Of a stretch of DNA of 5,312 nt, positions 1 to 4,848 are shown one piece after another; position 1 is the stretch's first letter, and every line of letters begins with the position of its first letter. Source of the stretch: Microbacteriaceae bacterium. GTDB lineage: Bacteria > Actinomycetota > Actinomycetes > Actinomycetales > Microbacteriaceae. The notes under the pieces were generated by a model. That model had not been told where the DNA came from and ran no database searches. It saw nothing but the letters and a program-made list of their open reading frames with translations. Where the stretch lies: NCBI GenBank assembly GCA_947452355.1, contig CANGCU010000093.1, positions 1 through 5,312 on the forward strand, given 5' to 3'. The position numbers were made by a program, and so were the translations under genes.

Positions 1-444
1 CGCCTCGCGCATCATTTCGGCAATGCGCTCAAGGCGGTCACAATCCTGCGGAAGAGCGCGTTCAGCGGCGAGACTGATCGCCGCCATGCTGGTCGCTACA
101 TGTTCGTCCGCCAGATCTCGAAGGTCGGCCATCGACATTGCACACAGTCGCTGGTGGAAGACCTCGGGTGCGGTGTGCGGCGTTCCGATGATGAAGGTTC
201 CCCCGCTTCGGCCTCGTCGAGTTTCGATGATGCCGTTGTCGCGCAAGGTTTGAAGCGCGTCTCGCACGGTTGCGGTCGCAACGCCGAACATCGTGGTGAG
301 TTGGTTCTCGACGGGAAGTTGATCCCCGTGCCGCAAGAGGCCCAGAGCAATCGCCGTTGTGAGCCTCTCGACAATCGCACCGGAACGGAGGACGTCCGGA
401 AGGGGGCGGAAAACCTGGGATTGGATGCCACCAAACTCATTCAT
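1..444 (-). CDS. GntR-family (FadR/FCD subfamily) transcriptional regulator, N-terminal 148 residues, runs off the left edge
   Basis: The reverse strand is open from an ATG at 444 to base 1 with no stop, so the gene is cut by the window edge. Residues about 13-87 form a GntR winged helix-turn-helix: a proline/glutamate segment (DQLPVENQL, 41-49), a recognition-helix region (FGVATATVRDALQTL, 53-67) and the wing (RRGRSGGTFI, 76-85). This is the typical pattern G-x-LP-x-E...TVR-x-AL...GRGGGTFV. From about residue 104 the helical segment (MADLRDLADEHVATSMAA, then AAERALPQDCDRLERIAEMM) looks like the start of an all-helical FCD ligand-binding domain. FCD regulators usually bind small carboxylates and dissociate from DNA on binding; that is family knowledge. 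The start is fixed by a strong AAAGGAGG ribosome site 5 bases upstream. It is divergent from the gabD-like gene, so control of that gene and of itself is the natural inference. The effector is unknown; full members are about 220-250 residues. Confidence 0.88.
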   Translation of the reverse strand, partial: MNEFGGIQSQVFRPLPDVLRSGAIVERLTTAIALGLLRHGDQLPVENQLTTMFGVATATVRDALQTLRDNGIIETRRGRSGGTFIIGTPHTAPEVFHQRLCAMSMADLRDLADEHVATSMAAISLAAERALPQDCDRLERIAEMMREA

Positions 445-449
445 CGTGG

Positions 450-457
450 CCTCCTTT
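450..457 (-). promoter_or_regulatory. Ribosome binding site of the GntR regulator
   Basis: Read on the minus strand this is AAAGGAGG, a near-perfect anti-16S match, 5 bases before the ATG at 444. It decides the start of the regulator over the out-of-frame ATG at 440. It is the only canonical Shine-Dalgarno sequence in the window. Confidence 0.8.
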
Positions 458-485
458 CGACACGGTCATTCTTGTTTACGATACT
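457..485 (+). promoter_or_regulatory. Candidate promoter of the gabD-like gene
   Basis: TCGACA at 457-462 matches the -35 consensus TTGACA at five of six bases. GATACT at 480-485 matches TATAAT at four of six, with a 17-base spacer. Transcription would start near 492 and give a leader of about 47 bases. An alternative is GAGAAT at 527-532 acting as a -10 element exactly 6 bases before the ATG at 539, which would make the message leaderless. Sequence alone does not decide between them. Confidence 0.3.
472..481. promoter_or_regulatory. Candidate operator for the divergent GntR regulator
   Basis: TTGTTTACGA has the two half-sites TTGT and ACGA (TCGT on the other strand). It fits the pattern TNGT-N-ACNA known for FadR-subfamily GntR regulators, although the central base preference is not fully met. 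It lies in the only gap between the regulator and the gabD-like gene and sits inside the spacers or -10 regions of the best promoter candidates in both directions. A bound regulator would therefore block both transcripts. The site is short, so chance cannot be ruled out. Confidence 0.4.
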
Positions 486-505
486 GGGAAACCCTCACGT
501 GTTCA
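478..505 (-). promoter_or_regulatory. Candidate promoter of the GntR regulator
   Basis: On the minus strand, TGAACA (plus positions 500-505) and TATCGT (478-483) each match the -35 and -10 consensus at four of six bases, with a 16-base spacer. This predicts a start near 471 and a leader of about 27 bases carrying the AAAGGAGG site. Its -10 overlaps both the candidate operator and the -10 of the opposing gabD promoter candidate. Confidence 0.25.
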
Positions 506-538
506 TTGTTTCTGCTCCACATGATTGAGAATGGTTCT

Positions 539-1912
539 ATGGCTTACACCGTCACCAACCCCGCCACCGGAATCGTCGAACGAGAGTTCGCGAGCGCTAC
601 CCCTGCTGAGATCGAAAGCGCAATTTCCCGCGCAGACGCGGCACACGTCGTGTGGAGTGCGACGCCACTTTCCGAGCGTGCCGCTGTCATTCAACGCGTG
701 GCCGATATTTATCATGAGCGTAAAGGCGAACTCGCACAGATCATCGCGCGCGAAATGGGTAAGCCCGTCCGCCAGGGGCGCGGTGAAGCGGGATTTGTTG
801 GCGACATTTACGAGTTCTATGCACAGCACGGACCGGCCTTCCTTGCCGACACAGACATGAACCCGATGTCGGGCGGGAGCGCCATTGTTCGCTCGGAATC
901 ACTCGGTGTTCTTCTCGGCGTGATGCCGTGGAACTATCCGTACTACCAGGTCGCCCGATTCGCGGGGCCGAACCTGTTGTTAGGAAACACGATCATCCTC
1001 AAGCACGCGAGCAACTGCCCCGAATCGGCCCTTGCGCAGGAACAGATTTTTCGCGAAGCGGGATTGCCCGATGGTGCGTACGTGAACCTGTTTGTCGAGA
1101 GCCGTCACATTGACACGATCATCTCGGACCCTCGTGTCCAGGGTGTGTCTCTGACCGGAAGCGAAAAAGCCGGAGCCGCCGTCGCCGAATCTGCAGGTCG
1201 AGCGCTGAAAAAGGTTGTTCTCGAATTGGGTGGAAGTGACCCCTTTATTGTGCTGGACGACATTAACCTGCCGGAAACGATTGCCGCCGCGGCGTCGGGT
1301 CGAATGAGCAACGCGGGTCAGGCGTGCACCGCCGCCAAGCGTTTCATCGTTGTCGATTCCGTCTATGACCGATTCGTCGAGGGTCTGGCTGCACAACTTC
1401 AGACATATGTCGCCGGCGACCCGCTCGATCCCGAAACCAATCTGGGCCCGCTGTCGTCGCTCGGCGCGGTTGACGAACTCGTCGAGCAGGTCGCGGACGC
1501 CGTCGCACACGGCGCCACACTCGTGACGGGTGGACATCGAATCGGTGAGGTCGGATCGTTCATGGCGCCGACACTGTTGACGAATGTGACTCCTGCAGCG
1601 CGCGCGTTTAGCGAGGAGCTGTTCGGGCCGGTCGCCGTTGTCTATCGCGTTGCGGACAAGGACGCCGCGATTGCGCTTGCCAATGGGTCGGAATTCGGAC
1701 TGTCGAGCGCCGTCTTCGGCGCGAACCCGGACGACACACAGTACGTTGCCGATCGATTGGAATCCGGGATGGTCTACATCAACGAGAACACGGACTCGCA
1801 TGTCGATTTGCCTTTCGGTGGGATCAAGAAATCCGGTTTCGGTCGGGAACTGGGCCACTTTGGACTAGACGAGTTTGTGAACAAGAAACTCATCAGGACT
1901 GCCGCTCGCTAA
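539..1912 (+). CDS. gabD: Succinate-semialdehyde dehydrogenase, GabD1-type, NAD(P)+-dependent (aldehyde dehydrogenase superfamily)
   Basis: Probably oxidises succinate semialdehyde to succinate with NAD(P)+ in the cytoplasm, the last step of GABA/4-hydroxybutyrate breakdown or of a bypass from 2-oxoglutarate. From the ATG at 539 the product has 457 residues, the usual length of the short GabD1/Sad branch. All core aldehyde dehydrogenase elements are visible: MPWNYP with the oxyanion Asn132, Lys155 in IILKHASN (cofactor ribose/phosphate contact), LTGS at 205-208, general base Glu229 in LELGG, catalytic Cys263 in NAGQACTAAK, EELFGP with Glu360 and Phe362, and a C-terminal PFGGIKKSGFGREL. The Glu-to-Cys spacing of 34 is canonical. 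The frame is open back to 359, but the family N-terminus MAYTVTNPATG favours 539; an ATG at 521 would add six residues (MIENGS) and has no ribosome site. The start at 539 has only a weak GAGA upstream. Substrate choice rests on family resemblance; another small aldehyde is possible. Confidence 0.85.
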   Translation: MAYTVTNPATGIVEREFASATPAEIESAISRADAAHVVWSATPLSERAAVIQRVADIYHERKGELAQIIAREMGKPVRQGRGEAGFVGDIYEFYAQHGPAFLADTDMNPMSGGSAIVRSESLGVLLGVMPWNYPYYQVARFAGPNLLLGNTIILKHASNCPESALAQEQIFREAGLPDGAYVNLFVESRHIDTIISDPRVQGVSLTGSEKAGAAVAESAGRALKKVVLELGGSDPFIVLDDINLPETIAAAASGRMSNAGQACTAAKRFIVVDSVYDRFVEGLAAQLQTYVAGDPLDPETNLGPLSSLGAVDELVEQVADAVAHGATLVTGGHRIGEVGSFMAPTLLTNVTPAARAFSEELFGPVAVVYRVADKDAAIALANGSEFGLSSAVFGANPDDTQYVADRLESGMVYINENTDSHVDLPFGGIKKSGFGRELGHFGLDEFVNKKLIRTAAR

Positions 1913-1936
1913 ACCTGTGGATGGTCGCACGGGCTC

Positions 1937-1950
1937 CGAGCGACGGCTCG
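1937..1950 (+). terminator. Weak hairpin downstream of gabD
   Basis: CGAGC-GACG-GCTCG can fold into a perfect 5-bp stem with a 4-base loop, 24 bases after the gabD stop and 13 bases before the next start. There is no T-tract after it. It could be a weak G+C-rich terminator, or chance in a G+C-rich sequence. If the tadE-like message starts at its own ATG, a terminator here would be sensible. Confidence 0.2.
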
Positions 1951-1951
1951 C

Positions 1952-1957
1952 GACACT
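1952..1957 (+). promoter_or_regulatory. Possible -10 element of a leaderless tadE-like transcript
   Basis: GACACT matches TATAAT at three of six bases and ends exactly 6 bases before the ATG at 1964, so transcription would begin at the A of the start codon. No Shine-Dalgarno sequence is seen in the preceding bases; the GGCGG just before the ATG is too close to act as one. No clear -35 is seen. Confidence 0.25.
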
Positions 1958-1963
1958 GGCGGT

Positions 1964-2395
1964 ATGGGGAAAAACGAACAGGGGAGCGCGAGTCTCGAGT
2001 TCATCGTCGCCACCGTGGCCTTACTCGTCCCGTTAGTCGCACTGTCGGTAACGACATCCGACATTGCGTCAGCGACGTTCGCAGCGACGGCGGCGTCCCG
2101 TCAGGGCGTTCGAGCATTCACTCGGTCCGAGTCGGTGGCACAGGGGAGCGGTCACATTTCGGCGATCACCCAGTTGGCGATGGAGGATCACGGGTTGACG
2201 GGTGTCGACTGGAACATGGACATCGACTGTTCGGCGCGCTCATGTCGACAACGGGGGTCAACCGTCCGGGTCACCGTGTCGATAGAGGTACCTCTGCGCT
2301 TCGTTCCCGCCCTGCCGGGAATCACCACGGCACCAACGGTTACGGTCTCGAGAAGCGCAACCGCTCGCGTTTCGATTACGTCGGTGACCGAATGA
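1964..2395 (+). CDS. TadE-like pseudopilin (minor pilin of a Tad/Flp-type pilus)
   Basis: This 143-residue protein has a type IV prepilin N-terminus. A 7-residue leader ending in Gly7 is followed by SASLEF, which puts Glu12 at +5 and Phe13 at +6 of the predicted mature protein, the site read by a TadV-like prepilin peptidase. A single hydrophobic helix follows (about 13-31, FIVATVALLVPLVALSV), then a polar helix (SDIASATFAATAASRQGVRAF), then a beta-rich C-terminal domain ending in TVTVSRSATARVSI, the usual TadE close. Cys89 and Cys94 (DCSARSC) could form a disulfide outside the membrane. TadE-type pseudopilins are thought to help Flp pilus assembly. It overlaps the next gene by ATGA and lies 51 bases after gabD. 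No Flp pilin, TadA ATPase or TadB/TadC platform gene is in the window. It could instead belong to the stand-alone actinobacterial TadE-like families. Role inferred from motif and architecture only. Confidence 0.75.
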   Translation: MGKNEQGSASLEFIVATVALLVPLVALSVTTSDIASATFAATAASRQGVRAFTRSESVAQGSGHISAITQLAMEDHGLTGVDWNMDIDCSARSCRQRGSTVRVTVSIEVPLRFVPALPGITTAPTVTVSRSATARVSITSVTE

Positions 2396-2820
2396 GTGAG
2401 CGCGGGTCACTCTTGCCGATGGTGGCAGGGCTGGTCGCACTGTGTGGTGTGGCGATTGTGGGAATCATTGACTCCACGGACCTCGCGTTGGCGCGCACAA
2501 ACCTGCAATCGACCGCCGACATGGCGGCACTTGTCGGTGCGGAATCCTTCAATCCTCTCAACGCAACGATTGACGGTACGACCGTTGTCGTCCGGCTAAC
2601 AAACTCGGGCATTCGCCGTGCGGTTCGTGGCTTTATCGCATTGTCAGCTCCCGGAATTCGGGTGACGTCGGCATCAACACCTGACGGTGTCACTGCCCGC
2701 ATCACCGTCCGCACGACGTGGTCACCACCACTCGGGAACGAGTTCTTTCCATTCCGCATCCCACTGACCGCCACGGCGTCCGCCCGAACGGTCTTCGGGG
2801 GCGCGGCCGGCAAACGGTAG
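2392..2820 (+). CDS. Short TadG-like/TadE-like membrane-anchored protein of a Tad-type locus
   Basis: This protein has 142 residues and starts at the ATG in a 4-base ATGA overlap with the tadE-like stop, so it is translationally coupled to it; only a weak GGTGA lies upstream. The N-terminus resembles the TadG N-terminal region: RGS at 4-6, a hydrophobic helix (about 7-27, ending GIID), then a region (LALARTNLQSTADMAALVGA, 31-50) matching the family pattern of Asp, aromatic or aliphatic residues, LQ-x-AAD-x-AAL. There is no Glu at +5, so prepilin processing is not expected. The rest is a beta-rich domain (TTVVVRL, VTARITVRTTW, PLTATASARTV) likely outside the membrane. Classical TadG proteins are much longer and carry a von Willebrand-like domain, absent here. 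The same frame stays open back to 1921, but that upstream part has no membrane or pilin features and merely shadows the tadE-like gene. Exact function unknown; surface or pilus role inferred from family and partner. Confidence 0.7.
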   Translation: MSERGSLLPMVAGLVALCGVAIVGIIDSTDLALARTNLQSTADMAALVGAESFNPLNATIDGTTVVVRLTNSGIRRAVRGFIALSAPGIRVTSASTPDGVTARITVRTTWSPPLGNEFFPFRIPLTATASARTVFGGAAGKR

Positions 2821-2823
2821 TCT
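2818..2823 (+). promoter_or_regulatory. Possible -10 element for prfB
   Basis: TAGTCT fits TANNNT and ends 9 bases before the prfB ATG, predicting a start about 3 bases before the codon, nearly leaderless. Its first three bases are also the stop codon of the tadG-like gene. A GGAAA at 2824-2828 is the only ribosome-site candidate. No good -35 is seen, and such hexamers are common by chance. Confidence 0.25.
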
Positions 2824-2832
2824 GGAAATCTC

Positions 2833-3939
2833 ATGATTTCGCTGGACGTTTCCGACCGCATCGCGGCGCTTCGCTCGTCATTCGCCGACATCGCCAGCGT
2901 CATCGATGTGCCGTCGTTGAACCTGCGGATCGCCGAATTGTCGGCGAAAGCCGGGGCAACTGACCTGTGGGACGACCAGGCTGAGGCGCAGGCCGTCACG
3001 AGTTCACTGTCTCACGCCCAAACCCAACGCGACCAGGTCGTGACCGTGCAACGTCGCCTTGACGATCTGGACGTTTTACTGGACATGGCGAAAGAAGCAG
3101 GTGACGACGATTCGGCGACCGAGGTCCTCGTCGAAATTGCGGCACTCGAGGCCATCATCGGCGAGATGGAGGTACACACCCTTCTGGATGGCGAATACGA
3201 CGCTCTTCCCGCGATTGTGACGATTCGCTCAGGCGCCGGTGGCGTTGATGCGGCGGATTTCGCCGAGATGCTGTTGCGTATGTATGTCCGGTGGGCCGAG
3301 CAACACAAGTATTCGGTCCGCGTGCTGGACACGTCATACGCCGAAGAGGCGGGAATCAAGAGCGCCACCTTCGAGGTCGATGCACCGTTCGCATTCGGAA
3401 CACTCTCGGTTGAGGCGGGAACCCACCGTCTCGTTCGAATGAGTCCATTCAATTCGGCGGGGAAGCGCCAGACGTCCTTCGCCGCGGTCGAGGTCGTTCC
3501 GCTCTTGGCGGCGACCGAGGTGATCGATATTCCCGACTCGGATATTCGAGTTGATGTCTTCCGTTCATCTGGACCGGGTGGACAATCGGTCAACACGACC
3601 GATTCCGCCGTTCGAATCACCCACATTCCGACGGGAACCGTTGTCTCGTGTCAAAACGAAAAGAGTCAACTGCAAAACCGTGCCGCTGCACTCCGCGTGT
3701 TGCAAAGTCGCCTGCTCTTGATTCAAAAAGAGGAAGAGGCGAAAAAGAAGAAGCAACTCGCCGGTGTCATTACCGCGTCGTGGGGTGACCAGATGCGATC
3801 GTATGTGCTCGCTCCGTACCAAATGGTGAAAGACCTGCGCACAAATTACGAAGTCAACAATCCCCAAGCGGTGTTCGACGGCGATCTCGACGGGTTCATC
3901 GCGGCGGGTATTCGCCACCGCAAACAGAAGACCGATTAG
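2833..3939 (+). CDS. prfB: Peptide chain release factor 2 (RF2)
   Basis: Class I release factor that reads UGA and UAA in the ribosomal A site and triggers release of the finished peptide. The product has 368 residues, normal for RF2. The N-terminal helical domain (about 1-110, with ATDLWDD) is followed by the decoding domain, which carries the RF2-specific tripeptide Ser204-Pro205-Phe206 in RMSPFNSAGKRQTSF. This motif separates it from RF1, which has P-x-T. The catalytic loop SGPGGQSVNTTDSAVRITH has GGQ at 249-251; its glutamine is normally methylated by PrmC. The 45-residue SPF-to-GGQ offset equals that of E. coli RF2. The reading frame is continuous, so the autoregulatory +1 frameshift at an early UGA, seen in many bacteria, is absent. 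The gene ends in TAG, read only by RF1. It starts 12 bases after the tadG-like stop and is followed after 54 bases by ftsE, the usual actinobacterial order. Confidence 0.97.
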   Translation: MISLDVSDRIAALRSSFADIASVIDVPSLNLRIAELSAKAGATDLWDDQAEAQAVTSSLSHAQTQRDQVVTVQRRLDDLDVLLDMAKEAGDDDSATEVLVEIAALEAIIGEMEVHTLLDGEYDALPAIVTIRSGAGGVDAADFAEMLLRMYVRWAEQHKYSVRVLDTSYAEEAGIKSATFEVDAPFAFGTLSVEAGTHRLVRMSPFNSAGKRQTSFAAVEVVPLLAATEVIDIPDSDIRVDVFRSSGPGGQSVNTTDSAVRITHIPTGTVVSCQNEKSQLQNRAAALRVLQSRLLLIQKEEEAKKKKQLAGVITASWGDQMRSYVLAPYQMVKDLRTNYEVNNPQAVFDGDLDGFIAAGIRHRKQKTD

Positions 3940-3980
3940 TCGGGGTGAGTGTCGCTCCGCCGGCAGGGAACACCCTCGCC

Positions 3981-3986
3981 TAGGCT
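3981..3986 (+). promoter_or_regulatory. Probable -10 element of a leaderless ftsE transcript
   Basis: TAGGCT fits the actinobacterial TANNNT -10 pattern and ends 7 bases before the ATG at 3994, so the transcript should begin within a base or so of the start codon. The overlapping AGGCTG is a poor Shine-Dalgarno alternative. No -35 hexamer is visible 16-18 bases upstream. If real, it gives ftsEX its own promoter in the 54-base prfB-ftsE gap and supports the 3994 start. Confidence 0.4.
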
Positions 3987-3993
3987 GAAATCG

Positions 3994-4848
3994 ATGATTC
4001 GTTTTGACGGTGTGTCCAAGGTGTACCGGTCGGGAAACCGCCCTGCGCTGCATGACGCGACCCTCGAAGTAAAGCCCGGCGAGTTCGTCTTCCTCGTCGG
4101 CGCCTCGGGGTCCGGAAAATCGTCCTTCCTGCGCTTGATTCTGCGCGAAGAGCGACCGTCGGCGGGGATCATTCACGTGCTCGGTCAAGACCTCGGTCGA
4201 CTCTCAAACCGCCGCGTGCCCGCGTATCGACGCAGCCTCGGTGTCGTCTTCCAAGACTTCCGGTTGCTTCCCAGCAAGACGGTCTTTGACAATGTCGCGT
4301 TTGCCCTGCGAGTTTTGGGTCAGAGCGAGGCCTATATTCACGATGCGGTTCCCGACGTTCTTGGTCTGGTCGGGCTGGGCAATAAGGAAAACCGCCTTCC
4401 GCACGAGCTCTCGGGTGGTGAACAACAGCGTGTCGCGATCGCCCGCGCGGTCGTCAACAAGCCGGCAATCCTTCTCGCCGACGAGCCGACGGGAAACCTT
4501 GACCCCGCAACGTCGGCGGGAATTATGGACGTACTGCGAAACATCAATGCAGCGGGAACCACGGTGCTCATGGCGACGCACGACACCGCAATTGTCAACG
4601 ACGCCAAGCGTCGTGTTATCGAACTCAGCGATGGACGAATTATTCGCGACGAGGCGGGCGGTCAATACCTCACGCGATCAAACCCGATCGTTGCGGTAGA
4701 CGATTGGCTTCCGACGCGCGCAGATTCGCAGCCCATCGCCATCGAACCGCTCGATTTCGACCCCATCCCGGCGTTTGACCCGATGTCCCCCACGAGCGAG
4801 GCGCTCGATCTGAGCTACTTGGACCGGCTGGGGGAAGACCCGCTATGA
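3994..4848 (+). CDS. ftsE: Cell division ATP-binding protein FtsE
   Basis: ATPase of the FtsEX complex at the division site. It works with FtsX to control peptidoglycan hydrolases outside the membrane. ABC-ATPase motifs are complete: Walker A GASGSGKS (36-43, Lys42), Q-loop Gln87 in VVFQDFRLLP, signature LSGGEQQR (139-146), Walker B ILLADEPTGNLDP with Asp163 and Glu164, and the H-loop His196 in MATHDT. The start MIRFDGVSKVY at 3994 is the FtsE family N-terminus. An in-frame GTG at 3949 would add 15 residues with no family likeness and sits right against a GGGGTGA. At 284 residues it is longer than the roughly 220-230 of typical FtsE. The catalytic core ends near residue 226, and residues 227-284 form an extra tail rich in Asp/Glu (12) and Pro (9) with only 3 Arg, including two FDP-x(1-2)-P units. 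The TGA stop lies inside the ftsX start (ATGA), so the two are coupled. Confidence 0.96.
   Translation: MIRFDGVSKVYRSGNRPALHDATLEVKPGEFVFLVGASGSGKSSFLRLILREERPSAGIIHVLGQDLGRLSNRRVPAYRRSLGVVFQDFRLLPSKTVFDNVAFALRVLGQSEAYIHDAVPDVLGLVGLGNKENRLPHELSGGEQQRVAIARAVVNKPAILLADEPTGNLDPATSAGIMDVLRNINAAGTTVLMATHDTAIVNDAKRRVIELSDGRIIRDEAGGQYLTRSNPIVAVDDWLPTRADSQPIAIEPLDFDPIPAFDPMSPTSEALDLSYLDRLGEDPL

Noticed and set aside
100..528. Plus-strand open frame across the start of the window
   Set aside because: It is the complement of the GntR regulator, whose minus-strand frame shows a clear winged helix and a strong ribosome site.
359..538. N-terminal extension of the gabD frame
   Set aside because: It overlaps the regulator's coding region and the promoter gap, is Arg/Ser-rich and unlike any aldehyde dehydrogenase N-terminus. 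The family start is at 539.
980..1858. Long antisense open frame (292 codons) opposite gabD
   Set aside because: It lies entirely over a strongly conserved aldehyde dehydrogenase, is rich in Arg with no recognisable domain, and is what G+C-rich codon bias produces on the other strand.
1921..2391. A 900-base open frame 1921-2820 read as one 299-residue protein
   Set aside because: Its first 157 codons lie out of frame over the tadE-like gene and give an arginine/glycine/serine-rich low-complexity product with no membrane or domain features. Only the part from ATG 2392 looks like a real protein.
2376..2999. Antisense open frame of 207 codons across the tadG-like/prfB junction
   Set aside because: Composition is Ser/Ala/Arg-rich with no motifs, and it overlaps two well-supported genes.
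3721..3757. Purine-rich A-run stretch in prfB as a slippage site
   Set aside because: It codes for EEEAKKKKQ, a charged helix expected at this place in RF2, and the frame continues correctly with the conserved SWGDQMRSYVL segment.
3965..3976. Small inverted repeat AGGG-AACA-CCCT after prfB as a terminator
   Set aside because: Only a 4-bp stem, no T-tract, and it sits directly upstream of the ftsE -10; too weak to call.
3949..3993. GTG start giving FtsE 15 extra N-terminal residues
   Set aside because: MSLRRQGTPSPRLKS has no family match, while MIRFDGVSKVY is the standard FtsE beginning and has its own leaderless-type -10.
3565..4188. Antisense open frame of 207 codons across the prfB-ftsE junction
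   Set aside because: It is antisense to the GGQ domain and to Walker A coding sequence, with no family features; a shadow of codon bias.
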